Source: Mucilaginibacter sp. Bleaf8 (lineage in GTDB: Bacteria > Bacteroidota > Bacteroidia > Sphingobacteriales > Sphingobacteriaceae). Taken from it: a stretch of 64,000 nt of DNA. Each line of letters starts with the position of its first letter. The stretch's first letter is position 1. The notes below the pieces were generated by a model, which saw only the letters and a list, made by a program, of their open reading frames with translations, was not told the DNA's origin and ran no database searches. The stretch spans positions 725,743-789,742 of the forward strand of contig NZ_JAHBBK010000002.1 in NCBI RefSeq assembly GCF_018390515.1, written 5' to 3'. Below are positions 1 through 7,943 of this stretch, one piece after another. The position numbers were made by a program, and so were the translations under genes.

Positions 1-1086
1 GTCTTCGATTACTTGGATGTTATTCACTGTGTTTTTTTGAATGTGTATACGTTTAATTTCCCGGTGAATTTCTTTTTCGTCGCTAGCCTTAACTGGATTA
101 TGTATTGAATTGGCTTTTAATCTATCAATACTGTCACGAAATTTTTCGTACTTAATTCTTCGTTCAAGTTCCTTATCTGCATCCTCATTTTTGTGATGCG
201 ATAATGTCTTTAAGAATCCATCCGCCTTGAAATCGAACTTGTATGGTCCAAGTTCTGCTTTCAATTCCGGATTGTCAGATAAAGCGAATAGGGTTGCAAC
301 AAAAACAACACCACCAGCGATCAGGGCTGTAAGTGCCATTTTGCCTCTTGACTGCATTTTTATCTTGAGATAAAGTTGCTCGTTATCTGCAAAACCATGC
401 ACCTCGCAATATTCCTTATAAAAGTATGTCAAACCAGAAAGGAAGTCATTGAATGCAAAGGCATTTATGTCTTCGTCCTGATTGATCTTTATAGTGAAGA
501 AAATTCTGTTGTCTCTGATAAATAGAGAGGATAAATGTCCTTCAATAGCATCGCTATAATCATCGGCAGCTGTAATTGCAGCATGGGTAGCACTTAATCC
601 GCGCAGATCTCCATTCAAATCATCTTTGGCAATTTGTTTTAACCACTTAACCTTTTTGCGTTTTTCCGGGACAACCTCATATTTACCCTCGAATAAGAAA
701 GTCTTGTCTTCTTTAGCTAGATAAGTTTCACTTTCAACAATTCCGAATGCATACTCAGAGGAATTTTGATTAGGCATTATTACCATGTCACCCGGTTTCA
801 AAATATGCTCAAAGTTTATTAGTTGATTAGCCCATCCCGTTACTGTTCCTTCTTTAAAATCATAAATGCTTTTAATTGATAATCTTAACTGATTAAAAGT
901 AGGTTCATCTGTCTTTGATGCTTGTTTTATGATAGAATAAGGCACTTTGTTAAGGCCCAACCCAATGTAATTTCTCTCATAATAATCATTGTACAGCTGT
1001 CCCGAATAACTTCGGATGAACCGGTATTTTCGGTCTACATCTATTACTCGAACATTATCTAGTACTTTCTCTACTGAAAAGTCCAT
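1..1086 (-). CDS. Membrane protein with Mrr/PUA-like N-terminal domain (partial)
   Basis: Open for 362 codons from an ATG at 1086 to the left edge, so the C-terminus is missing. Residues about 20-175 resemble the N-terminal sensor domain of Mrr-like restriction proteins: a 'KPGDMVIMPN' strand, a 'FGIVES' strand and then 'KKVKWLKQI', matching the usual pattern of PGD-hh-P, IG-I-G-Y and RxVxW. A single hydrophobic segment follows near residues 251-268 (MALTALIAGGVVFVATLF). The last part is charged and helical. It is third gene of a leftward operon behind an HTH repressor and a 69-aa gene. No nuclease motif is seen in the visible part. I infer a membrane-anchored sensor, possibly a prophage exclusion or abortive infection protein; the domain match is by pattern only. 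Confidence 0.6.
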   Translation of the reverse strand, partial: MDFSVEKVLDNVRVIDVDRKYRFIRSYSGQLYNDYYERNYIGLGLNKVPYSIIKQASKTDEPTFNQLRLSIKSIYDFKEGTVTGWANQLINFEHILKPGDMVIMPNQNSSEYAFGIVESETYLAKEDKTFLFEGKYEVVPEKRKKVKWLKQIAKDDLNGDLRGLSATHAAITAADDYSDAIEGHLSSLFIRDNRIFFTIKINQDEDINAFAFNDFLSGLTYFYKEYCEVHGFADNEQLYLKIKMQSRGKMALTALIAGGVVFVATLFALSDNPELKAELGPYKFDFKADGFLKTLSHHKNEDADKELERRIKYEKFRDSIDRLKANSIHNPVKASDEKEIHREIKRIHIQKNTVNNIQVIED

Positions 1087-1111
1087 TTTGTTGTATTGCG
1101 ATAAGTAAATT

Positions 1112-1321
1112 TTATAATTTTTCGAAGCCTAAATCCTTGGCAATGGGAATAATAGCTTGTATGAATTTTTTATAATTTATAGGCAGCGCCTGGTCAGCTG
1201 GATATTTGAATTTTAGTTGAATTGTGTGCTTTTCTGGATCAATTCCAGAATTTTCAAATATTGCTTTAATGTCATCATCCGAAAAGCCGTACTTTTCCCT
1301 TGGATCTATTGGTTCACTCAT
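1112..1321 (-). CDS. Small prophage protein related to repressor C-terminus
   Basis: A 69-residue acidic protein lying 2 bases after the repressor gene and 25 bases before the membrane-protein gene, so it is almost certainly co-transcribed. It has no signal peptide or membrane segment. The second half (IQLKFKYPADQALP followed by YKKFIQAIIPIAKDLGF) lines up with the last 40 residues of the neighbouring HTH repressor, which also end in a short beta segment, a helix and K-x-LGF. The pair may share an interaction domain. Function is unknown; a repressor partner or antirepressor is possible. Confidence 0.6.
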   Translation of the reverse strand: MSEPIDPREKYGFSDDDIKAIFENSGIDPEKHTIQLKFKYPADQALPINYKKFIQAIIPIAKDLGFEKL

Positions 1322-1323
1322 AT

Positions 1324-1686
1324 CTATGTTAGTTGAAAGCCTAGTTTCTTTGCAGAGGTCTTGAACTCCTTTAAAAGCTCATGAAAATTCTTCATCGCCT
1401 CAAGTTCTCCAGCAATCTCAATATTGACCTTAATTAGCTTACTATCCGTTAATGTTTCATTAACATCTTGAGCTATACTCATTAAGTTTTTTGGCTTGTA
1501 ATAGGTAGTTAGGTCTTCTTTTAAATACTCCGATGCGCGTTGCAATTGCAATGCGGAAATATCCTTTCGCTTGAAAAAATTTTGAAGGTTCCGTTCGCTC
1601 ATTCCCATATGGTCGGCAAATTTCCGGAAGGTAATATCCTTCTGTTCCAGTTTTTCTCTAATTATTTGACCTATTTGGAAGTTCAT
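1324..1686 (-). CDS. XRE-like HTH phage repressor
   Basis: A 120-residue protein whose residues about 5-60 form a lambda-repressor-like helix-turn-helix (REKLEQKDITFRKFADHMG followed by MSERNLQNFFKRKDIS). The C-terminal 45 residues have a strand and a helix and resemble the 69-aa neighbour. It is transcribed leftward and divergent from a second small HTH gene at 1847, with a 160-bp gap containing four TGGAAA/TTTCCA half-sites. This is the classical position of a phage repressor facing the early operon. It is therefore called as lysogenic repressor by context. There is no LexA-type peptidase domain, so SOS self-cleavage is not expected. Confidence 0.75.
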   Translation of the reverse strand: MNFQIGQIIREKLEQKDITFRKFADHMGMSERNLQNFFKRKDISALQLQRASEYLKEDLTTYYKPKNLMSIAQDVNETLTDSKLIKVNIEIAGELEAMKNFHELLKEFKTSAKKLGFQLT

Positions 1687-1696
1687 TTCTACAAAA

Positions 1697-1816
1697 CTGG
1701 AAAAAATTTACGGGTTGATAATCAAAGCTTTATGTAATAAGTATGAAGTTAAATGGAAAATAATTTGAAGTAAATGAAATTAGTTTCCATTTTTGGTAAA
1801 CAAAACTTCCATTTAT
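1697..1816. promoter_or_regulatory. Divergent early control region with TTTCCA half-sites
   Basis: The 160-bp gap between the divergent HTH genes holds four copies of TGGAAA or TTCCAT words: CTGGAAAAAAT at 1697, AAATGGAAAATAA at 1751, TTTCCATTTTT at 1784 and CTTCCATTTAT at 1806. The 1751 and 1784 copies are inverted relative to each other. They are likely operator half-sites for one or both HTH proteins. This is an inference from repetition and position. Confidence 0.5.
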
Positions 1817-1846
1817 ATACCACTTAAACAATACCCTTTTAGTGTT

Positions 1847-2083
1847 ATGGCAAAAAGCAAAAACAGCAACTGGTCGAAAAGTGAGCTGACCAAGCTCCGC
1901 AAATCACTGCCTTCCAACTGGAAGGAAACCCTTGCCGATAAACATGAACTGTCTACCGGTACAATTGAAAACATCATCTACGGTACCTCCAAAAATGATG
2001 ATGTGGTACTGTCGGCCGTTGAATTGGCTAAAAGCCACAAGAACAACATATTGGAAAGTAAGGAGGCTATCAAATCATTATGA
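1847..2083 (+). CDS. Small HTH protein, Cro-like
   Basis: A 78-residue protein beginning at the ATG at 1847; the frame is open further upstream, but that part overlaps the operator region. Residues about 8-60 read as a helix-turn-helix: a K/S-rich start, KSELTKLRKSLPSNWKETLA, then KHELSTGTIENIIYGTS as recognition region. It is the first gene of the rightward early operon and faces the repressor, which is the place of a Cro-type regulator. The stop overlaps the next start (ATGA), indicating translational coupling. Confidence 0.7.
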   Translation: MAKSKNSNWSKSELTKLRKSLPSNWKETLADKHELSTGTIENIIYGTSKNDDVVLSAVELAKSHKNNILESKEAIKSL

Positions 2084-2637
2084 TACGCACCCTTCCAGCC
2101 GGCCTTATCGACAATCGGATCGAGTTTTTTAACGATCCGGTCAACCTCGAAGTGTCCTACTGCCTTACCGAGGGCAAAGTAACCCGTGTGCGCGATGCAT
2201 CGGCCAGAGTACGAACTATTATACAGCGCGACATGGACAAGCATCCTGGTAAAGTACTGGCGCTGTATAATCTGGGTTATAGCAGCCTGGAGCAGCAAAT
2301 GGAGAAGTATGTGAGCTGTTGCTTTGGTGCCTTTGACGGCGAAGCTGATGCTACGGATGGTGTGCTGCACCATACCGAATACTGGCCATGCCCTAAGCGT
2401 GGATCCTGCCCGGCTGCAGGCGTATTATGTAGTCCGCTCGTACTGGCCTACGGCACGCTTTCAACCCGTGAAACGGAAGTGTTTCAACGTGTGGCCATGC
2501 TGGATAAAGAGATTGCTGACGAACTCAAGATCAGTGAAGAAACGGTCAAGATCCACTTGCGCCGCATCCGCCAAAAATCCGGCCTCGATAACAAAAAGGA
2601 ACTTATCAAACTCGCTTACCAAAAAAACCTGATATGA
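2080..2637 (+). CDS. LuxR/GerE-type HTH regulator with Cys cluster
   Basis: A 185-residue protein. Residues about 128-180 are a GerE-type helix-turn-helix (LSTRETEVFQRVAM, then IADELKISEETVKIHLRRI). The middle contains a Cys cluster (VSCCFG at about 78 and WPCPKRGSCPAAGVLC at about 109-124) that could bind zinc. It overlaps both neighbours by ATGA junctions. There is no response-regulator receiver domain. Early regulators of this kind occur in Bacteroidota prophages, and it is a reasonable candidate for the activator of the TGTCCTTTA late promoters, but nothing in the sequence proves this. Confidence 0.8.
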   Translation: MIRTLPAGLIDNRIEFFNDPVNLEVSYCLTEGKVTRVRDASARVRTIIQRDMDKHPGKVLALYNLGYSSLEQQMEKYVSCCFGAFDGEADATDGVLHHTEYWPCPKRGSCPAAGVLCSPLVLAYGTLSTRETEVFQRVAMLDKEIADELKISEETVKIHLRRIRQKSGLDNKKELIKLAYQKNLI

Positions 2638-3035
2638 TCATTACCGCCAATTACACTGAGCATAATGGCTATACAGCCTTACAGATTAATTATCCGCATG
2701 GTACTCAGTTCGTGAACGTTCCGGGTGGGTTAGGAGAGGCGGAGCGCCTGCTTTACTACCATAACCGCAAATACATTACCGACAAGCTGAACAGCTGGCT
2801 CAACCAGCGCAAAAAGGCGGTTAAGCTATCGCCCGATAAATCGAAAGTGCTTACGGTTGCACAGCTGCAGGTACTGTTGAGCTATTACCGGGAAAATTCA
2901 CTCCGCCAGGTTTGCATCAAAATCAAAGAGCATCGACACCTGATAGAGGCCATTGCGCCGGATAGCGGTATGCATTACAACTACTACAACAAAGTCATAA
3001 AACCGATCCTGCAGTTCTGTGCAGAGGTCGAATAG
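2634..3035 (+). CDS. Early phage protein, unknown
   Basis: A 133-residue basic protein, translationally coupled to the LuxR-type gene by an ATGA overlap. No signal peptide or membrane segment is visible. The first 45 residues look beta-rich; the rest (KYITDKLNSWLNQRKKAVKL onward) is helical and positively charged. I do not recognise a family. Position in the early operon before the primase suggests a role in gene control or replication. Confidence 0.65.
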   Translation: MIITANYTEHNGYTALQINYPHGTQFVNVPGGLGEAERLLYYHNRKYITDKLNSWLNQRKKAVKLSPDKSKVLTVAQLQVLLSYYRENSLRQVCIKIKEHRHLIEAIAPDSGMHYNYYNKVIKPILQFCAEVE

Positions 3036-3168
3036 AAGAGATTGGGCGTTCGTTCTTTATTGCTTCACAGCACAAAAACAGCAACTGTTTTGGGACCGGC
3101 CAGCCCTGCCGGCATTATCGCTTAGCCGAGCGTATCGGCTTCACAACAACCAACAAATCATTAATTAT

Positions 3169-3432
3169 ATGAGCAAGATTTCGCCGCCCAATGTGGCCAT
3201 GATCCTTAATTGGGCTAAAAGACAATTTCCGGAACCTAACGTAGTGGTAAGCAACTACGAGCCGAACACCGGTGCCGATGGCATCCTGGTAGAATTTGAC
3301 GAGCTGGACGTTACCCAGGCCTACGAGCTGCAGGAATTGCGACGCCTGGCTGAATGCCATGTAAGTATTGGCAGTACCGATAATCTGGATAAGGTGGTAT
3401 TCGATATGCTGTTTCCAAGCATGCAGCGCTAA
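3169..3432 (+). CDS. Early phage protein, unknown, 87 aa
   Basis: Start chosen at the ATG at 3169, where the sequence MSKISPPNVAMILNWAKRQF begins after an AT-rich leader; the same frame is open upstream but would overlap the previous gene with unlikely composition. The product is small, acidic and soluble, with no recognisable motif. It lies in the early operon between a basic unknown protein and a small membrane protein. Confidence 0.6.
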   Translation: MSKISPPNVAMILNWAKRQFPEPNVVVSNYEPNTGADGILVEFDELDVTQAYELQELRRLAECHVSIGSTDNLDKVVFDMLFPSMQR

Positions 3433-3445
3433 ACCTTCAAGTGCC

Positions 3446-3592
3446 ATGAGACCAGATATTGTAATATTAATTCTGATAGCGCTATGCGCACTTTCCTTTT
3501 TAAACCGGCGCCGGCGCGTATCAGACCGGCGCCGTGATCAGCAGCGGTTCCGCGACTACAACCGCCAGCGTAACAAAACGATCAAACCTTAA
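3446..3592 (+). CDS. Small phage membrane protein
   Basis: A 48-residue product: one N-terminal hydrophobic segment (residues about 4-18, IVILILIALCALSFL) followed by a strongly Arg-rich tail (NRRRRVSDRRRDQQRFRDYN). The charge pattern predicts a type-I-like inner membrane anchor with the tail in the cytoplasm. It begins 13 bases after the preceding stop. Function is unknown; similar tiny membrane proteins are common early phage genes. Confidence 0.5.
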   Translation: MRPDIVILILIALCALSFLNRRRRVSDRRRDQQRFRDYNRQRNKTIKP

Positions 3593-3630
3593 TCCGCATC
3601 ATTATTCAACTTTTATACTAAACCACATAA

Positions 3631-6594
3631 GTGCAAACTAATACTAATTATATCGAAGCTAAGGACGTTCTGGAGGCAACCAATGGAGGCCTGGACATTA
3701 TATTGTACCTGTACCCTCAAGCACAGGCCAGCGTGCTCGAGCGCAAAAAGAAGTTCAAGCTTCGCGAAGAGAAATCCGCTTCGGCAAATCTTTACCAAAC
3801 TAAAGAAGACGGCGTTTGGCTGGTGACGGATTTTGGCGGTGATTCACAGCCACGCAATGGTATTTTATGCTGGCAACTGGAGCGTAGCGTTGACTATGTT
3901 ACGGCCATGCGCGAGATAGCTGCCAGGTTCGGTATTCTTGGTCAGGAAAAGCAGGAAGAAAAGATCAGGGCAGAATACTCCGAGCAGCCGGCTGATCCGG
4001 ATGCTGAAGAAAATAAATGGACCTGGGAAACGCGCGGCAGCTTTACCGACTTTGAGATCGAGACCATCGTCAGTAAACATGTTCTCAAATCCAAGCGCTG
4101 GAAAAGCGCCATTGAAGAGGAGGCCAAAGAGGCTTATACATCCATCGCCGGCAAATTTCGCTACTACCGGTGGCATTCACTGCTCAGCTACTCATTGGTT
4201 AAGAACGGTAAGAAAATGACATTTGCCGCAACTGACGAGTATCCCATTTATTTAATTAACGAGGGTAGTCACCAGAAGCTTTATCAGCCCAAACACCCGG
4301 ATAAAAGCAAGCGCTTCATGTACCTGGGCGAGAAGCCTAAGCATTTTATACATGGCCTGCAGCAGCTGGAGAAACTATACAACGAGCGTAAGGAAAACCA
4401 GGATTTTGATGAAGATTACGATTCGGATGATACCGATAAGAAAAAGAAGGACCCGAAACTGGAGGAGGTGATCATCTGCAGCGGTGGCTCGGACGCCATC
4501 AACGTGGCCTTGCTCGGCTACCAGGTACTATGGCTCAACAGTGAAACAGAGATATTACAGCCTTGGCAATACCGTGGCGAAAAGGGCCTGGCCTCCAAGG
4601 TTGACAAGATCTACCAGCTGCAGGATATTGATGCCACCGGCAAAGCGGCAGCGCATAAGCTGGCACTGGAATATCTGGACGTGTATACCATTGAGCTTCC
4701 GGAAGAGCTTAAAGAAAAACGAGACAGTCGCCGTAACCCATGTAAGGATGTACGTGATTATTTGAACCATTATACGGCAGCCGATTTTGAAAGGGTAGTA
4801 AAATCGGCCCTGCCATACCGGTTTTGGGAGCGTAAACCAAACTACGAAGGCCGTGGTGATAAACAGGTATTTGTTGGCTGGAAGTACATTTATCGTACGC
4901 TGCAGGCCAACAACTTTTTGCAAAAGAATGGCTTCGGCCGCTTGAAGATCGGTAACAAGGAGAGCGACTGGATCTATGTGCACCGGAAAGATAACATCGT
5001 TCGCCAGGTGGATGCCGGCATGATCCAGGATTACCTGCACGAGTTTCTGGAAAAAGGGTATCATGATATCGAGCTGCGTGAGGCCATGCTCGGTACCAGC
5101 AAGCTAAACGAAACCTCCTTGTCGCGCCTTAAAATGGTTGATATAGACTTTAGTGATTACACTACCAATACCCAGTTTATATTCTTTAAAAATAAGACGG
5201 TTGAGGTGACGCCTACAGAAATTAAGTATCACCAGCCCAATGCAGTTGACCGTTGTGTATGGGAGCGTGATGTTCACAAGCATGGGATCTATAAGTTAGA
5301 CGAACCGCCGTTCATCATCACCAAAGATGATCTTGGTGTTTTTGATATCGAGATTAAAGATACCACCTGCCCGTTTTTCAAATACCTGATCCAGACCAGC
5401 CGCATCCATTGGCGTAAAGAGCTGGAGGGTGAGCGTTTAAACGCGCTTACACCTATACAGCGTGACGAGTATAAGATCAAGTACCATTGCTGCATTGATG
5501 GCCCTAACTTGACCGCCGAGGAGATTGCGGAGCAGAAACAACACTTGCTCAATAAGCTGTTTGTGATTGGCTGGCACCTGCACCGCTATAAGGATCCAAC
5601 TAAAGGCTGGTTTTCCTGGGGTATGGACGGTAAAATGAGCGAGGACGGTCGGAGCCATGGTGGTTCGGGTAAGTCGCTGTTGTTTGACCGGGCGCTTCGC
5701 CACATGCTGCCGCAAAACCTTTTCATCAATGCACGTAACCCTAAAAACGTGGAGAGCGAGTTCAAGTACGATGGTATGAATGAGCACACCAGGTACGTTC
5801 TGTTTGATGATTGTCATGAATACTTTAAAGTGGAAATGTTTTACGTGGACACCACCGGTGATGTGGAGGTGAACCCAAAGGGCAAAACTAAGTTTAATAT
5901 CCCCTTTGCCCAGGCGCCTAAGTTTGCCTTTACCAGCAACTTTATGCCGCGTGATCTGAGTCCATCTACCGAGCGCCGTATCCTGTACTACGTAGTGAGT
6001 GATTATTACCATAACAAAGGGGAGTCGGATGATTACCTGGAGAAGCGCACGCCAAAAACGGACCTCGGCTTATCGCTATTCACCGACTTCGACCAGGAGC
6101 AATGGAACCTTTTCTACAACACTATGCTCCAGGCGCTACGCTTTTTCTTAAGCACTGAAGATATCGTTAAGCCGGCCATGGATAATGTGAACAGAAGGAA
6201 CCTGCTTAACACCATGGGCGAAAACTTCCACGAGTGGGCCAAAGCCTACTTTAACCAGGATAGCGGCCGTCTGGATAAGTTTATTGTAAAAGAAGAGGCT
6301 CATCATATGTTTAACCGGGCCAACAAGTCGGACGTATCTGCACAGCTATTTAAGAAGAAATTGATAGCTTTCTGTAAATTCTACAGCTACATCTTTAATC
6401 CAAAAGAGTACCAAAACAAACAATGCAATATTGTTCAAAGGATGGAAACAAGGGTATTCAAAAACAACACCTGGGAGGTTGTTCCTGGCTCTAGTAATGA
6501 TTCCAAGGAAGTCATCTTTATTCAAACCCGCCCAACGCTGCCGGCAGATCCGCGAATAGGCTGGCCGGAAGAGAAAGATAATCTGCCATTCTAA
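3631..6594 (+). CDS. Phage primase-helicase (toprim + SF3-like ATPase)
   Basis: A 987-residue protein starting at GTG 3631. The N-terminal region (about 30-110) is CHC2-like in layout but lacks the zinc Cys/His set. A toprim-like region follows at about 285-350, with ICSGGSDAIN in the place of the usual EG-x-x-D and a LQDIDATGK motif giving the DxDxxG acidic pair; the catalytic Glu appears replaced by Ser. The C-terminal half is a D5/SF3-type helicase: Walker A GGSGKS near 678, Walker B VLFDD near 720 and a sensor TSNF near 767. It should prime and unwind phage DNA. It is the main replication gene of this prophage; no phage DNA polymerase is seen. Confidence 0.88.
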   Translation: MQTNTNYIEAKDVLEATNGGLDIILYLYPQAQASVLERKKKFKLREEKSASANLYQTKEDGVWLVTDFGGDSQPRNGILCWQLERSVDYVTAMREIAARFGILGQEKQEEKIRAEYSEQPADPDAEENKWTWETRGSFTDFEIETIVSKHVLKSKRWKSAIEEEAKEAYTSIAGKFRYYRWHSLLSYSLVKNGKKMTFAATDEYPIYLINEGSHQKLYQPKHPDKSKRFMYLGEKPKHFIHGLQQLEKLYNERKENQDFDEDYDSDDTDKKKKDPKLEEVIICSGGSDAINVALLGYQVLWLNSETEILQPWQYRGEKGLASKVDKIYQLQDIDATGKAAAHKLALEYLDVYTIELPEELKEKRDSRRNPCKDVRDYLNHYTAADFERVVKSALPYRFWERKPNYEGRGDKQVFVGWKYIYRTLQANNFLQKNGFGRLKIGNKESDWIYVHRKDNIVRQVDAGMIQDYLHEFLEKGYHDIELREAMLGTSKLNETSLSRLKMVDIDFSDYTTNTQFIFFKNKTVEVTPTEIKYHQPNAVDRCVWERDVHKHGIYKLDEPPFIITKDDLGVFDIEIKDTTCPFFKYLIQTSRIHWRKELEGERLNALTPIQRDEYKIKYHCCIDGPNLTAEEIAEQKQHLLNKLFVIGWHLHRYKDPTKGWFSWGMDGKMSEDGRSHGGSGKSLLFDRALRHMLPQNLFINARNPKNVESEFKYDGMNEHTRYVLFDDCHEYFKVEMFYVDTTGDVEVNPKGKTKFNIPFAQAPKFAFTSNFMPRDLSPSTERRILYYVVSDYYHNKGESDDYLEKRTPKTDLGLSLFTDFDQEQWNLFYNTMLQALRFFLSTEDIVKPAMDNVNRRNLLNTMGENFHEWAKAYFNQDSGRLDKFIVKEEAHHMFNRANKSDVSAQLFKKKLIAFCKFYSYIFNPKEYQNKQCNIVQRMETRVFKNNTWEVVPGSSNDSKEVIFIQTRPTLPADPRIGWPEEKDNLPF

Positions 6595-6605
6595 ATATGG
6601 TACCC

Positions 6606-6884
6606 ATGAGCACACAAACTTTGACAGGGCAAAAAGGGGAGGGACTTGAGCCAATTAATTACCAGGCCTATATTACGGAGTACAGTTGGTGGACCAGTAG
6701 AACGGGCGCTCGTAAGTTCGTCATCGTCCGGATCCGGCACGACTTTCCGGACGAGGCCTGTAAAACCTCCACCTTGCCGACGCATGTGGTTATTCTGGAG
6801 GTTGGCAAGACCGAGCCGCTCACTGAACTTTGGACGAAGTTTGTGCAGCTGGTGGTGACGGGGGAGATGGTGAAAATTAATTGA
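6606..6884 (+). CDS. Small early phage protein, unknown
   Basis: A 92-residue protein (MSTQTLTGQKGEG...) beginning 11 bases after the primase-helicase stop; an ATG at 6597 is an alternative start. The middle contains WWTSRTGARKFVIVRIRHDF, a beta-rich segment. No known family recognised. It is followed by a strong terminator, so it ends the first early transcript. Confidence 0.55.
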   Translation: MSTQTLTGQKGEGLEPINYQAYITEYSWWTSRTGARKFVIVRIRHDFPDEACKTSTLPTHVVILEVGKTEPLTELWTKFVQLVVTGEMVKIN

Positions 6885-6915
6885 AGCAGCATTTGTGTCT
6901 GCAATAACGAAATAT

Positions 6916-6940
6916 AAAAGCCGGTTGTAAGCCGGCTTTT
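6916..6940 (+). terminator. Rho-independent terminator
   Basis: A perfect stem AAAAGCCGG / CCGGCTTTT around the loop TTGTAAG... follows the early genes and runs into a T-rich tract. Confidence 0.75.
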
Positions 6941-6952
6941 ATATTTTTGTAC

Positions 6953-7276
6953 ATGGCCTCAACACAATTTCAACTCGTTCCATTGCCACGTACGCACCTT
7001 GCTTCTCTGGAATACATTTACCACAAGGAAAGTGGCCTTAGAATCATGATTTATCCGCTTATAATCTACCGATTTGAGCCTAATCCTGACGAACTGCACT
7101 TTTATGGCCAGCTTTTTACGCTTTGGTATGCCTTCGAGACCTGGGGCGTACAAGAGCATCAGGAACATTTAATTTCTCCGGCGCTGCACTGGTATGCCGA
7201 CCGAAAACTTTGGCCGCATATGCAGCTTACATTGATCGATCCACGCAAGGAATCAAGTGGTCGTATCATAAATTAA
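6953..7276 (+). CDS. Phage protein, unknown, 107 aa
   Basis: Start placed at the ATG at 6953 (MASTQFQLVPLPRTHLASLE), just after the terminator; two upstream codons also stay open. The protein is rich in aromatic residues (FYGQLFTLWYAFETWG) and His/Trp, with no membrane segment or signal peptide. No family recognised. It is transcribed alone between two terminators. Confidence 0.55.
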   Translation: MASTQFQLVPLPRTHLASLEYIYHKESGLRIMIYPLIIYRFEPNPDELHFYGQLFTLWYAFETWGVQEHQEHLISPALHWYADRKLWPHMQLTLIDPRKESSGRIIN

Positions 7277-7338
7277 CTCATTGCAAAGACGGATTCAAAT
7301 CAAGCTTAAGGATTAGTTAAGCGATATAAATTTTAGCG

Positions 7339-7370
7339 AGGCTCAACCATACCAGGTTAAGCCTTTTTTT
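7339..7370 (+). terminator. Rho-independent terminator
   Basis: Stem AGGCTCAACC / GGTTAAGCCT (one wobble pair) around a short loop, followed by seven T residues, 60 bases after the preceding gene. Confidence 0.75.
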
Positions 7371-7542
7371 ATGCTTAGTCATCATGCTTCTAAGCTGAAT
7401 GATCTTAGTGGCGCCGGCGTAATGTGGTACTGTATAATTCGTGAGTCGGCTTTGCCGGCGAACACCTTATCGTCAGCATTGCGCGGAGCGCCTTGATTTC
7501 CCCGTTCCCTTTATAGTTTATCTAGGTATAGTTTTTTTTAAC

Positions 7543-7777
7543 TTCTTAACAGAATTGAGAAATTCGACTTTAAACCGTTCAAAATCAACGAAAAGTGCTG
7601 TTAAAGAGTTAAAATTAATTTCTTAACTAATTCTAATTGTTAAAAAAATTCTTTAACAATTTTACGTGTTAAAAAAACTGGCTTGGCTTGTTAAAAAATA
7701 AAATTGGATCTGTTAAGAAAAATAGATATTGATAATCAGGCGGTTATAGTCCGAAAGGCCTTTGTTAAAAAGTTAAA
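7543..7777. repeat. AT-rich cluster of GTTAA words (iteron-like)
   Basis: The 7277-7943 gap has no convincing gene. Its middle is very AT-rich and holds about eleven copies of GTTAA or its complement TTAAC in 235 bp, most extended as TGTTAA-A(A/G). One pair is an inverted repeat, TTGTTAAA at 7637 facing TTTAACAA at 7652. Such clustering next to the replication gene is typical of an iteron origin or a cooperative regulator site. Which of these applies cannot be decided here. Confidence 0.45.
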
Positions 7778-7863
7778 AAAATCTGGACGGTTGCGGGCGT
7801 CATAAATTTGGGAGATATAATAGTAAGGTCTAATAAGTCGAGTTTTCTGCTTGCTATTTACCC

Positions 7864-7899
7864 TGTCCTCTGTGCTAATCTTCTTAGTTAATACATTGT
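7864..7899 (+). promoter_or_regulatory. Weak copy of late-promoter element
   Basis: TGTCC at 7864, TCTG at 7869, then exactly 19 bases, then TACATTGT at 7892. The geometry equals that of the five strong TGTCCTTTA elements, but the second half of the upstream box and the downstream box differ. It lies 44 bases before the gene at 7944. Confidence 0.3.
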
Positions 7900-7943
7900 A
7901 AAACATTAATTAAATAAGTAAATTAGCACTACCCTAATAATTT

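Noticed and set aside
3865..4176. Antisense frame inside the primase gene
   Set aside because: No start context or homology; typical opposite-strand shadow of a GC-richer gene.
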